Shown piece after piece: positions 17,140 through 25,632 of a DNA stretch of 37,137 nucleotides (its first letter is position 1; every line of letters starts with the position of its first letter). The DNA is taken from NCBI GenBank assembly GCA_019057675.1, contig JAHLWX010000008.1, forward strand, positions 1 through 37,137, read 5' to 3'. The DNA is from Candidatus Jordarchaeum sp. LHC_1308 (GTDB lineage Archaea; Asgardarchaeota; Jordiarchaeia; Jordiarchaeales; Freyrarchaeaceae). The translations under genes were made by a program, and so were the position numbers. A model generated the notes under the pieces. It was not told the origin of the DNA, searched no databases, and saw nothing but the letters and a program-made list of their open reading frames with translations.

Positions 17140-18566
17140 TGTTTGGAAGTGTTAAGGAAAGCTGTGGGGTAATAGCTCTTTCAGCGGCTCATAAAAGCGT
17201 TCAGGTTTCAAGATATGCTTTTGATGGTTTAATGGCTCTTCAACATAGAGGTCAAGAATCTGCGGGAATTTACGTTTACAACGGCAAAAGAATAAAGGGA
17301 TACAAAAGGCTGGGATTGGTTAGCGAGGTTTTTCCTACAAGCATCCTGTCGCGCTTAATAGGCAACGTGGCCATAGGACATGTAAGGTATAGCACAACTG
17401 CGACAAGTACCTTAGAAAACGCGCAACCATACCATTTCACTTCAACCTATGCAAACTTCGCGCTGGCATTTAATGGAACAATAACAAACTTTCTGTCGCT
17501 AAGGAGGGAGCTTGAAGAAAACGGACATGTGTTTACTTCTGATAGTGACACCGAGGTCATAGCACACCTCTTAGCGACTAACCTTCTAGAAGTTGAAGAC
17601 TACATGGAAGCACTTATACTCACAATGAGACAGCTTAAGGGAGCGTACTCCATGGTTCTCTTAACCGATTCGGGTGAAATTTATGCTGTTAGGGACCCAC
17701 TAGGCTTCAAACCGCTATGCCTAGGCACCATATCTCAAAAAGAAATTTATGTAGTGGCATCTGAAACAGCGGCGATCGATACGCTTGGAGGGGAATTCGA
17801 AAGTGACATTGCCCCTGGAGAAATAGTAAGAATAAGCGAGGGCAAAGTTAATAGGAAGAAAGCAATGATCCTTGAGCGGCGCGCACGTTGCATGTTTGAA
17901 TACGTTTACTTTTCCAGACCTGATAGCGTGTTCGATGGAATACCTATTCACATGGCCCGAGAAAGACTGGGAAGAATCCTTTATAAGTTGCATCCTGCAG
18001 ATGCAGAGCTGGTTGTTCCGGTGCCGGATTCCGGTAGAAGCGCGGCTACAGGATACTCTAATGAGTCAGGGATACCCATAGCTGAGGGACTAATGAAAAA
18101 CAGGTACGTGTGGCGGACGTTTATTATGCCACTTCAATCTCACAGGGAAAATCAGGTTCGCCTGAAGTTTAACCCGGTGAAGAGCGTTGTTGGAGGACGC
18201 AACATAGTTCTTATTGATGATTCTATAGTAAGGTCAACCACCATTAAACAGATAGTGCACATGTTGAAGAAGGCTGGCGCCAAGAAGGTTCATGTGAGGA
18301 TCAGCTGCCCACCGATAATTGCGGCATGTTATATGGGGATCGACTTCCCGACAAGGCGCGAGTTGGTAGCTGCCAACCATACGGTAGAAGAGATATGTCG
18401 ATTTATAGGAGCAGACTCGCTTGGCTACATGACTATTGAAGGATTGATTAAAGGTATAGGGCTACCGGAAAACGAACTCTGCCTTGCATGTCTAAATGGG
18501 GAATACCCCATAGAAAACATAGATGTTGCACTTTTGGAAAAAACTCTTGGAGGAGGCAGAAGGTGA
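17139..18566 (+). CDS. purF: Amidophosphoribosyltransferase (canonical copy)
   Basis: 475 aa. It makes phosphoribosylamine from PRPP and glutamine, the committed step of purine synthesis. The N-terminal Ntn glutaminase needs removal of an 8-residue propeptide to expose Cys9 (ES|CGVIAL). Glutamine-binding residues are intact: LQHRGQES, HVRYST, AFNGT, SDTEV. The PRPP loop is VLIDDSIVRSTT and the interdomain segment KNRYVWRTFIMP is canonical. Cysteines in CMFEYVYFSRPDS, RISCPPI and the final CLAC match the four ligands of the 4Fe-4S cluster in Bacillus-type PurF. ATG 17139 overlaps the purL stop (TAATG). A second purF follows directly. Confidence 0.95.
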   Translation: MFGSVKESCGVIALSAAHKSVQVSRYAFDGLMALQHRGQESAGIYVYNGKRIKGYKRLGLVSEVFPTSILSRLIGNVAIGHVRYSTTATSTLENAQPYHFTSTYANFALAFNGTITNFLSLRRELEENGHVFTSDSDTEVIAHLLATNLLEVEDYMEALILTMRQLKGAYSMVLLTDSGEIYAVRDPLGFKPLCLGTISQKEIYVVASETAAIDTLGGEFESDIAPGEIVRISEGKVNRKKAMILERRARCMFEYVYFSRPDSVFDGIPIHMARERLGRILYKLHPADAELVVPVPDSGRSAATGYSNESGIPIAEGLMKNRYVWRTFIMPLQSHRENQVRLKFNPVKSVVGGRNIVLIDDSIVRSTTIKQIVHMLKKAGAKKVHVRISCPPIIAACYMGIDFPTRRELVAANHTVEEICRFIGADSLGYMTIEGLIKGIGLPENELCLACLNGEYPIENIDVALLEKTLGGGRR

Positions 18567-19912
18567 GTAAGGAAAGATGTGGCGTGATTGGAATATATGC
18601 TTTTGACGAAAACTGGAATGTGGCGAGATTCATATATTATGGATTAGTTGCTCTCCAGAATAGAGGACAAGAAACGTGTGGGATGGCGGTTTTTGACGGA
18701 AAAAACATGAAGGTTATTAAGGGAAGGGGACTGGCAGAAAATTTCTTCACATCAAAAAATTTGGAAGAAGCAAGAGGATGGGCGGGGATAGGACATGTAA
18801 GCCCCCTCAATCCTCGACGCGACGAGAACATTCAGCCAGTTTACATCGGTGATGATGTTAAGGTGGCTTTGGGATATAATGGTAGAATTCTCAACCATAA
18901 AGAATTGATGGAGGGAAAGTTTGAGTCAGAGGAGGATGCCATTGCTGTGGCTAGCCTTTTAGCAAAAGAGCTTAGGCGCAGTGACCCCCTAGAGGCAATG
19001 GAAAGCGTTATGGAGAAAATGAGAGGAGCATACTCTCTGGTTGCATTTACAGATAAGGGGGAAATGGTAGTCGCAAGGGATCCTAAGGGGGTTAAGCCTT
19101 TAGTCATAGGAAGCTTCGGGTTTGACCATGGCGCCGTTGCTTCAGAGAGTGCTGCCATAGACGTTATAGGAGCAGACTTGAAAGCGGACATAAAACCCGG
19201 CGAAATATACGCAATTAACCAATATTCCATTGAAAGAAAAAACGCCTTTAAGGATAAAGAAAGATATTGCGCTTTCGAGTACGTTTACCTTTGCAGGCCT
19301 GACTCTGTTATAAATGGAAGATCAGTTTATGATGTTCGCATAAGAATTGGGGAATATTTAGCAGAAGAGTTCCCGGTTGATGCAGACGTAGTGATAGGAG
19401 TTCCTGAGACGGCCATCCCATTTGCTATGGCGTACTCCAATGCCACAGGTATTCCGATCCATATGGGATTTGTAAGGAGCGGTAGGAGTATGAGGACAGC
19501 TATAAGACCGACTCAGTTTGAAAGATTGGTGGGTGTTCAATTGAAACTTAACCCTATTAGGCAAGCAATAAGAGGAAAGCGTGTTGTCTTAATAGATGAC
19601 AGTGTGGTGAGAGGAACTACGACGAGAAACATAGTGAACATTATGAGGAACAGAATAGGTGCAAAAGAGGTGCATGTAAGAATAGGAAGCTCAAGACTTA
19701 TATCTCCCTGCCCGTTCGGGGTGGAGGTTCCAGAGAAAGACGAATTAATAGCGGCTCACCTTACAGAGGACGAGGTTAGCAAAGTTGTGGGAGCAGACAC
19801 CTTTGCATGGTTATCCTTGGAGGGAATGGTTAAGGCCACAGGGTTCCCCAGGGATAAGCTTTGTATGGGATGCTTCACGGGAGAATACCCATATCTGGAG
19901 GAAGGCGCATGA
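18563..19912 (+). CDS. Divergent PurF paralogue with altered glutaminase site
   Basis: 449 aa, GTG start overlapping the first purF stop (GTGA). The fold matches amidophosphoribosyltransferase: Cys6 as potential Ntn nucleophile after MSKER, LQNRGQET, GYNGR, the PRPP loop VLIDDSVVRGTT, and 4Fe-4S ligand cysteines in YCAFEYVYLCRPDS, SPCPF and CMGC. The HVRYST motif that holds the glutamine carboxylate is replaced by HVSPLN, the SDTEV motif is changed, and KNRYVGRTFI-like channel residues are replaced by FVRSGRSMRTAI. It therefore probably does not use glutamine normally. It could be an ammonia-dependent enzyme, a partner or regulator of PurF, or an enzyme with another substrate. It sits inside the purine operon, so a role in this pathway is likely. 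Confidence 0.85.
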   Translation: MSKERCGVIGIYAFDENWNVARFIYYGLVALQNRGQETCGMAVFDGKNMKVIKGRGLAENFFTSKNLEEARGWAGIGHVSPLNPRRDENIQPVYIGDDVKVALGYNGRILNHKELMEGKFESEEDAIAVASLLAKELRRSDPLEAMESVMEKMRGAYSLVAFTDKGEMVVARDPKGVKPLVIGSFGFDHGAVASESAAIDVIGADLKADIKPGEIYAINQYSIERKNAFKDKERYCAFEYVYLCRPDSVINGRSVYDVRIRIGEYLAEEFPVDADVVIGVPETAIPFAMAYSNATGIPIHMGFVRSGRSMRTAIRPTQFERLVGVQLKLNPIRQAIRGKRVVLIDDSVVRGTTTRNIVNIMRNRIGAKEVHVRIGSSRLISPCPFGVEVPEKDELIAAHLTEDEVSKVVGADTFAWLSLEGMVKATGFPRDKLCMGCFTGEYPYLEEGA

Positions 19913-21384
19913 AGATCCTTCTAGTAGGCGAGGGCGCTAGAGAGCATGCAATAGCAGACGCGCTGGCTAAAAGTGTACATGAACCAAGAATTTTTGCTGT
20001 TATGAAGCTGAAGAATCCCGGAATCACTAGGATTTGTGAAAAAACGAGGGGGGAGGTTAGACTTGGCGATTCTACGGATCCCGCCTTCGTAGCCTCAGTT
20101 GCCGAGGAACTTTCGACAGACTTCATTTTTATAGGCCCAGAGGAGCCGCAGTTTCACGGCGTGGCGGACAAGGTTGAAGAAAATGGGATCCCATGTGTTG
20201 GCGCTAGGAGGGGGCCTTCAGAGATAGAAATGTCGAAGGCATTTATGCGCCGCCTCATGTGGAAGTATAAAATACCTGGTAGGCTACGCTTCATGGCGTT
20301 TAAGGATATTGATGAAGCCATAGCGTACATTGAAGAGTATGCTGAGAGCATAGCACTTAAACCAGCGAGGCAAGCTGGAGGAAAGGGAGTAAAGGTGATT
20401 GCTGATCTGCAAGCTTACCTGAAAAAGGAGAAAGAAGAGGTCAAGAAAAAACATGTTAAAAGCATAGTAGAGGAGCATATGCGTCCTTATGCGGACATTG
20501 AGGATCGGATCCTAATAGAGCAAAAGGTGGAGGGACCAGAGTACACGCTTCAATGTTTTACTGATGGACGAGTGGTTAAGCCGCTTCCTCTAGTACAGGA
20601 TAACAAGAACGCCTACGAGATGGATATAGGGCCTGAAACAGGTGGTATGGGGAGCATCTCAGGTCCTGGAGAGACACTGCCCTTTATTTCTGAGGAGGAA
20701 TACAAGGAATCCGTTGAGATAGTTTCTCAAACGGTGAGAGCCATAGAAAGAGAGGTGGGTGAGGCATACAAGGGAGTTATTGCTGGTCAAATGATGCTGA
20801 CAGCATTGTGGGGTCCTACAATAATAGAGTTCTACTCTCGTTTCGGGGATCCTGAAGCGGTTAACGTACTGCCATTGCTTGAAACAGACTTGGTTGAAAT
20901 TTCTGAAGCGATAATATCCCAGTCGCTTAATAAAGTGAAACTTGAATTTAGAAACTCGGCTACCGTGGTTAAATGCGTGGCTCCTAGGGGATACCCAAAC
21001 AGAAGAGACCTAGCCAAAGGTCATCCTATGGTGGTAGACGAAGACAGGATTGTGGAAGCAGGTGGAAGAGTTTTCTATGGGTCTATAGACCTAAAAAACG
21101 GAGAAATGGTCACTGGCGGATCAAGAGCGGTTGAAGTTTTCGCAGAAGCAGAAACAATCCCAGCCGCATCAGAAATCGCTGAGAGATGTGCCTCTTTCGT
21201 AAATCTAAAGGATGGATGGAAGCTTTTTCACCGCTCTGATATAGGAACAGAGGCACTTTTAAATGAGAGAATTGAAGCAGCAGAACTAATAAGGGAAATA
21301 TACCGCTATCGTCGAGAAAAAAACTTAATAGGAAAGCAGATTGACTGGCTCCCAGGAAAGGGACGCATAGAGTACGAATTTTAA
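19909..21384 (+). CDS. purD: Phosphoribosylamine-glycine ligase
   Basis: 491 aa, ATP-grasp enzyme forming glycinamide ribonucleotide. It begins [19 protein letters not shown], the family N-terminus; [13 protein letters not shown] is the ATP-grasp glycine-rich loop near residue 162, [14 protein letters not shown] and the metal-site region [11 protein letters not shown] follow. It is longer than the 420-440 aa bacterial enzyme, with an insertion at about 175-200 ([14 protein letters not shown]), as in some archaeal PurD. ATG 19909 overlaps the stop of the upstream purF paralogue (ATGA). Confidence 0.93.
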   Translation: MKILLVGEGAREHAIADALAKSVHEPRIFAVMKLKNPGITRICEKTRGEVRLGDSTDPAFVASVAEELSTDFIFIGPEEPQFHGVADKVEENGIPCVGARRGPSEIEMSKAFMRRLMWKYKIPGRLRFMAFKDIDEAIAYIEEYAESIALKPARQAGGKGVKVIADLQAYLKKEKEEVKKKHVKSIVEEHMRPYADIEDRILIEQKVEGPEYTLQCFTDGRVVKPLPLVQDNKNAYEMDIGPETGGMGSISGPGETLPFISEEEYKESVEIVSQTVRAIEREVGEAYKGVIAGQMMLTALWGPTIIEFYSRFGDPEAVNVLPLLETDLVEISEAIISQSLNKVKLEFRNSATVVKCVAPRGYPNRRDLAKGHPMVVDEDRIVEAGGRVFYGSIDLKNGEMVTGGSRAVEVFAEAETIPAASEIAERCASFVNLKDGWKLFHRSDIGTEALLNERIEAAELIREIYRYRREKNLIGKQIDWLPGKGRIEYEF

Positions 21385-21395
21385 GCGAGGGAAGC

Positions 21396-21800
21396 GTGAA
21401 GATCATGGTAGACGTAGCGGTAATAATGGGAAGTGAAAGCGACAGTAAAGTGGCGGAGGGAGCGATTGACGTTCTTTCTCAAAATGGAGTTAGCTTTGAA
21501 GTTAAGGTCTTATCAGCTCATAGGAACCCGGAAGAGCTCGAAAAGTATCTTAAAGAGACGGATGCAAAAATCTTCATAGGGATAGCTGGCTTAGCAGCGC
21601 ATCTCCCAGGATTTATCGCTTCAAGAACGGATAAACCCGTCATAGGAGTTCCTGTTAGCGCCAAACTAGGAGGACTTGACGCCCTTCTATCCATGGTTCA
21701 AATGCCCTCAGGCGTTCCTGTGGCGTGCGTGGGAATAGATAACGCTAAAAACGCCGCATACCTTGCCCTGAGAATATTGAAGCTTACCCGCGAAAGATAG
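21396..21800 (+). CDS. purE: N5-CAIR mutase / AIR carboxylase PurE
   Basis: 134 aa, shorter than the usual 160. It forms CAIR in purine synthesis. Motifs are IMGSESDS near residue 9, [10 protein letters not shown] near 38 and [20 protein letters not shown] near 66. The GTG at 21396 follows CGAGGGAA; the ATG at 21405 would give 131 aa. No purK is present here, so this may be a CO2-using form or purK may be elsewhere. It is the last gene of the operon. Confidence 0.92.
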   Translation: MKIMVDVAVIMGSESDSKVAEGAIDVLSQNGVSFEVKVLSAHRNPEELEKYLKETDAKIFIGIAGLAAHLPGFIASRTDKPVIGVPVSAKLGGLDALLSMVQMPSGVPVACVGIDNAKNAAYLALRILKLTRER

Positions 21801-21923
21801 AGGGACTGTAGTGCATGATAAGAGTTGGAAGGAGAAAAAGATAAAAAGCATCAAATTATCTTCTTCTGGAAAATTTGTGATAGATTCGACGTTTATGGGA
21901 TAAAACGAAATTTAGGAAATCGC

Positions 21924-21943
21924 ATCGTAATAAATCGTAATAA
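21924..21943 (+). repeat. Tandem 10-bp repeat before FAD oxidoreductase
   Basis: ATCGTAATAA occurs twice head-to-tail and ends 2 nt before the ATG at 21946. It may be a regulator-binding site or chance in AT-rich DNA. It lies where a ribosome site would normally be, and none is seen. Confidence 0.6.
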
Positions 21944-21945
21944 AA

Positions 21946-23331
21946 ATGGTGATTCATGTGGAAAATGTGGTTATAGTAGGGGGAGGCGTTGCAGGACTTT
22001 TCGCTGCCTATGAAATTGTTAACAGCAGCAAAACGTTAAAAGTAACAATAGTAGAAATGGGTGAGAGCGTTGTGGAGCGAAGATGCCCCATAGAAAGGTA
22101 TAGAATATGTACGCGTTGCAGGCCGTGTAACATAATGAGTGGAATTGGAGGAGCCGGACTTTTCTCAAGTGGTTTATTAAATCTTCACCCTAGGATAGGG
22201 GGCGACCTTGTTGAATTTGTTGGTTCTGAAAGAGATGCGTGGAAATTAATTGAATACGTTGACAGAATTTTTGTCGATTGTGGAGCGCCTGAGAATGTGT
22301 TTAAACCTGACGAAAAAAAGGTTGAAGAGCTGGATAGAAAGGCAGCTTCTGTAGGGATAACATTTATCCCGATAACTCAAAGGCTTATAGGTACCGAGAA
22401 CGCGAAAAATGTTATTATGTGCTTAGAGAGAAGGTTGAAAGAGGAAGGTGTGAAATTCATACTTAGAACTAGAGTAGTGAACGTAGAGGAGGATAGCCTG
22501 CTACTCTCATCTGGAGAAAAACTAAACTACGATTACTGCATCTTGGCTCCGGGAAGATCAGGGATGAGGTGGCTTGCCGAGCAAATGAATAAGTTAGGTG
22601 TTGAAACAAGGTACATGCCTGTTGACATAGGAGTAAGAGTAGAAGTCCCAGCAACGATCATGGAACCTATATGTAGCGTTCAAAGAGACCCGAAATTTCA
22701 CATCTACACGTCTACATTTGACGATTTTGTGAGAACTTTTTGTGTAAATCATCATGGTTATGTCGTAATGGAAGTTTATGAAGACCATATAGGAGTTAAC
22801 GGACATTCTATTCTAGCTAAGCCATCGCCCAACACTAATTTTGCGATCTTAGACAGAATAGAGTTGACAGAGCCACTTGAGGACACTACTGCATACGGTA
22901 ACGCTATTGCACGGCAAATAACCATTTTGGGTGGTGGTAAACCAATCGTACAGAAGCTTGGAGACCTTAGAAAGGGGAGACGATCGACTTGGAGCCGTAT
23001 AAAGCGAGGGAGCGTGACGCCTACACTGAACACTGCTACACCTGGGGACATATCTATGGGGTTACCTCACAGGATACTTACCAGCATAATTGAAGGAATA
23101 GAAATGCTTGACAAAGTAATACCAGGAATAGCAAGCGACTCAACCCTTATCTACGCTCCGGAAATAAAATACTCCGCTAAGAGGGTTGCTACAAACGAGA
23201 AACTAGAAACGAAAATTAAAGGCCTCTTTGTTGCAGGAGATGGTGCGGGAATATCGAGAGGCATAATAGGAGCGGCCGTAACAGGAGTGATATCGGCAAG
23301 AGGGATACTGGAAAAAGTAGGTGAAAGGTAA
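21946..23331 (+). CDS. FAD-dependent oxidoreductase (uncharacterised dehydrogenase family)
   Basis: 461 aa. The N-terminal FAD-binding motif VIVGGGVAGLFAAYE is at residues 9-23 and the C-terminal FAD motif GLFVAGDGAGISRGIIGAA near 428. Cysteines 47, 55, 58 and 61 (CP, then CTRCRPC) precede SGIGGAGLFSSG; this C/CxxCxxC pattern is found in a widespread family of FAD-dependent dehydrogenases (COG2509 type) of unknown substrate. An Fe-S cluster or redox role for the cysteines is inference. No leader motif is seen and the gene may be read leaderless. The context (after the purine operon, 145 nt away) does not indicate a substrate. Confidence 0.8.
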   Translation: MVIHVENVVIVGGGVAGLFAAYEIVNSSKTLKVTIVEMGESVVERRCPIERYRICTRCRPCNIMSGIGGAGLFSSGLLNLHPRIGGDLVEFVGSERDAWKLIEYVDRIFVDCGAPENVFKPDEKKVEELDRKAASVGITFIPITQRLIGTENAKNVIMCLERRLKEEGVKFILRTRVVNVEEDSLLLSSGEKLNYDYCILAPGRSGMRWLAEQMNKLGVETRYMPVDIGVRVEVPATIMEPICSVQRDPKFHIYTSTFDDFVRTFCVNHHGYVVMEVYEDHIGVNGHSILAKPSPNTNFAILDRIELTEPLEDTTAYGNAIARQITILGGGKPIVQKLGDLRKGRRSTWSRIKRGSVTPTLNTATPGDISMGLPHRILTSIIEGIEMLDKVIPGIASDSTLIYAPEIKYSAKRVATNEKLETKIKGLFVAGDGAGISRGIIGAAVTGVISARGILEKVGER

Positions 23332-23387
23332 ATTTAGAAGAAGATTTTAAGCCATAGAAAGTAAAAGATTAATAAATGCCTAAAGGT

Positions 23388-23413
23388 GGATTCCTAGTTT
23401 TCATTAGGAATCC
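23388..23413. promoter_or_regulatory. 9-bp inverted repeat upstream of a TATA box
   Basis: GGATTCCTA (23388-23396) pairs perfectly with TAGGAATCC (23405-23413) across an 8-nt spacer. A TATA-like TATTTAAAAG follows at 23420-23429, so the repeat sits exactly where an archaeal activator or repressor would bind for the next gene. It could alternatively terminate the upstream oxidoreductase gene, though no T-run follows. Confidence 0.45.
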
Positions 23414-23479
23414 TAGTGGTATTTAAAAGAAGTGTAGAAGAATAAGAATTGATTTGTTTAAAATGGTGTGCTCCACTTG

Positions 23480-23983
23480 ATGTACTGGTTAATTCCAAGG
23501 GAAAAACTGTTGGTTAGCGCGCTAGCATTTGCAGGTAAAACCGGATTTTTTAATCCCTCACTTTTCTCAGAAGTATATTTTTTTCTTCATAACCAAGACA
23601 GAATTCATAGAAAACTTATAAAAGAATTATGCGACAGCGTACGTTCGCCTGACGTGTGCAGGGTATGTACTATCAGTCAGTGCCTATGGAGTAGTTTCTT
23701 TAGAGACATCAGGAGATTGCACGTGGAGAGAGCGCCACCCTGTATCCGTAATGCTTATTTCAGAAGAAAATTCGAGCTGGTTCTAAGATATTTCAGCTTT
23801 ACTTTTCCACTAGGAAAAAAAGTAAAGGAATTAACGTGTAGAGAAATGATTAGAAGGAAGCTCTGTTCGCCTGATAATGTTTGCAAGTCCATGGAAAAGA
23901 AAGAAGTTACAATTTACCCTTTAACGAGGATAAAAATGAAAATTCGAGACGTAATAACGGAAAAAACGGATATAAAAATTTAA
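23480..23983 (+). CDS. Cysteine-rich orphan protein
   Basis: 167 aa from ATG 23480 (TTG 23477 and GTG 23468 are also in frame). Not recognised. It is basic, with ten cysteines: a group CDSVRSPDVCRVCTISQC at about residues 50-67, a CIRN further on, and a later group TCREMIRRKLCSPDNVCKS at about 119-137. The spacing suggests zinc or an Fe-S cluster bound by two half-sites. There is no signal peptide; a hydrophobic stretch near the N-terminus is too short for a membrane anchor. It has its own promoter-like region with an inverted repeat and lies 64 nt before the histone gene on the same strand. Confidence 0.6.
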   Translation: MYWLIPREKLLVSALAFAGKTGFFNPSLFSEVYFFLHNQDRIHRKLIKELCDSVRSPDVCRVCTISQCLWSSFFRDIRRLHVERAPPCIRNAYFRRKFELVLRYFSFTFPLGKKVKELTCREMIRRKLCSPDNVCKSMEKKEVTIYPLTRIKMKIRDVITEKTDIKI

Positions 23984-24047
23984 AAAGTAAAAATTTCCTA
24001 AAAATAATAGTTAAAAAACCAGTACGATTTAACGGGGGATGAACTTT

Positions 24048-24281
24048 ATGGTTGGAAGAAAAAGAGAGACGATTTTACCATCAGCACCAATGGATAGAAT
24101 CATAAGGATGGCGGGGGCTGAAAGAGTTGCTGATGACGCAGCGGAGGCATTAGGGCGCGTACTAGAGGAGCTTGGCCTCGAAATAGCGCGTCTGGCGGAT
24201 GAGCTAGCCAAGCATGCTGGAAGAAAAACTGTAAAAAAAGAGGATGTGGAGTTGGCATACAAAACTTGGAAAAGAAAATAA
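24048..24281 (+). CDS. Archaeal histone
   Basis: 77 aa, single histone fold with a short N-terminal extension. It compacts and wraps DNA as dimers or longer polymers. The fold is visible as ILPSAPMDRIIRMAGAERV, a long central helix DDAAEALGRVLEELGLEIAR, and the final KHAGRKTVKKEDVELAYKT. ATG 24048 was chosen because GGGGGATG ends 6 nt upstream; ATG 24039 lies inside that ribosome site. Very AT-rich DNA precedes it. Confidence 0.95.
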   Translation: MVGRKRETILPSAPMDRIIRMAGAERVADDAAEALGRVLEELGLEIARLADELAKHAGRKTVKKEDVELAYKTWKRK

Positions 24282-24425
24282 TAAATGGTTCCCGGTCTCA
24301 TTAAATACACGGTGATAGACTAACTGAGTTTTAACCTAGACTTCGAGATTAGTTGGGTTTTAATGCTCTTCTCTAAAGGAGAGATTCAATTTTTAAAGGA
24401 TCAATGAATGAGAAGTTAAAGAATG

Positions 24426-25115
24426 TTAGCTATGTTTCTTTAGCAGTAATTCGAGTATTTCAACATGGACACTGAGTGTTTCTAGTTCTTTGCTTAGCTT
24501 TTCTTTCTCTCGCGCATACTCTTCCTTTGTTAATTCACCAGTCATGTAACGTGCATATATGAGTTCGGAGTCGTTCTTAATGCGTTTAATTCTCTTTTTA
24601 AGTTGCTCAAGCCACTTCTCGATTTTTATTACTTGCTTGTAGTGCTCTTCCTTAAGTTGATCCAGTCTTTCACTATATTCTTTCTTCAGTCTTTCATAGG
24701 TATCATCGCTGATCTCCCCTTTTTCACGAAGAGCTTCTAAGCGTTGAATTCTTTTTTCGAGACTTGAACGCTCCTCAGCAACTTTTTCTAGTGGAAGAGG
24801 TTTAAGCTTTTCTTCAAGAGACTTACGTTCGCCTTTCACTAATTTAACCTTCTCTTTAAGTTCATTTACTCTCAAGATGTAATCTTCGATGTTCTTGCCT
24901 TCAGATATTTGCTTGGTTAGTTTGTCGATTTCCCCCCTAAGAAACGCCATTTCTCCTGTAATCTCTTCGATTCTTTTACGTATTCTAAGTTGCTCCAGAA
25001 TGTCGCCGGGTATTTCCTCCTCGGTGCTCTCTTGGAATAACTCGGCGCCACAGAAAGCGCAATACCTCCCTTTAGCCACCTTTTTATTGCAGCTGGGACA
25101 GGTCACTTCATTCAT
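24426..25115 (-). CDS. Zinc-ribbon plus coiled-coil protein with two SHOCT-like segments
   Basis: 229 aa. The N-terminus has CPSC (residues 6-9) and CAFC (19-22), a zinc ribbon. Residues about 45-190 form a long charged coiled coil. Two short motifs, LREKGEISDDTYERLKKEY near 120 and YMTGELTKEEYAREKEKL near 190, look like SHOCT modules (short helical oligomerisation motifs). No signal or membrane segment. ATG 25115 is preferred: a TATA-like TTTATAATTT lies 16-25 nt upstream, suggesting a leaderless or very short-leader message. The open frame extends 23 codons further without support. Function unknown; scaffold or adaptor is a guess. Confidence 0.75.
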   Translation of the reverse strand: MNEVTCPSCNKKVAKGRYCAFCGAELFQESTEEEIPGDILEQLRIRKRIEEITGEMAFLRGEIDKLTKQISEGKNIEDYILRVNELKEKVKLVKGERKSLEEKLKPLPLEKVAEERSSLEKRIQRLEALREKGEISDDTYERLKKEYSERLDQLKEEHYKQVIKIEKWLEQLKKRIKRIKNDSELIYARYMTGELTKEEYAREKEKLSKELETLSVHVEILELLLKKHS

Positions 25116-25296
25116 CCGAGTTCCCCAAGCGAAATTATAAAGGAAAAGACCTATTAGAGTTTTCTTGAAAAGGCAACCTTCCACCAGATGAGATTAAAGG
25201 TTTTTTCCGGGAAATGAATTTTAAAAAATTTTTTATTCTTGGAGTGGTGATTTTAAGAAGGGGATACAGCGATTATTCCTTAAGAAGGTGTTAGTA

Positions 25297-25614
25297 ATGG
25301 CGAAAGAGGAGAATGTCAAAAAAATGCTTGAAATATTAGATAAAGCGTGGGAAACTACGCCGTCTATAATAATATATACAGATGACTACGTGTATGTCTT
25401 AGTTCCACTAGATGAGAGTAAGGAGAAGTGGCAAGAAGTTTCATTCACCGTACCTGAAGGGAGTATTGAAATGAGGGAATTGACAGTTAAAGAGGCGCTC
25501 ATATATCTCATGGAGGAGGTAACAAAAGGATTGCCAAACTATGTTAAACTGCCAGTAGTAACTGAAATAGAGAACCTCGATGAAGTTAAAGAAAAAGTGA
25601 AAAGTGTGCTGTAG
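25297..25614 (+). CDS. Small uncharacterised protein
   Basis: 105 aa, acidic. Not recognised. Predicted alpha/beta content: helix KKMLEILDKAW, strands SIIIYTDDYVYVLVPL, then helix VKEALIYLMEEV. ATG 25297 lies 6 nt after AAGGTG. No cysteines, signal peptide or membrane segment. It is divergent from the zinc-ribbon coiled-coil gene and convergent with the slipin gene (18 nt between stops). Confidence 0.6.
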   Translation: MAKEENVKKMLEILDKAWETTPSIIIYTDDYVYVLVPLDESKEKWQEVSFTVPEGSIEMRELTVKEALIYLMEEVTKGLPNYVKLPVVTEIENLDEVKEKVKSVL

Positions 25615-25632
25615 CGTGAGACCACTTACTCT

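Noticed and set aside
17139-19912. Two purF copies as an assembly duplication
   Set aside because: The copies are strongly diverged in sequence and motifs, and both are intact and joined by translational overlaps, so this is an old paralogy.
21825-22013. Small 62-aa reading frame after purE
   Set aside because: It overlaps the start of the FAD oxidoreductase in another frame and has low-complexity composition, although GGAG lies near it.
24282-24425. C/D-box small RNA in the gap after the histone gene
   Set aside because: GTGATAG and CTGAG are present but far too close together, and no second box pair is found. Repeated GGGTTTTAA-like runs may be terminators. Nothing else was supported.
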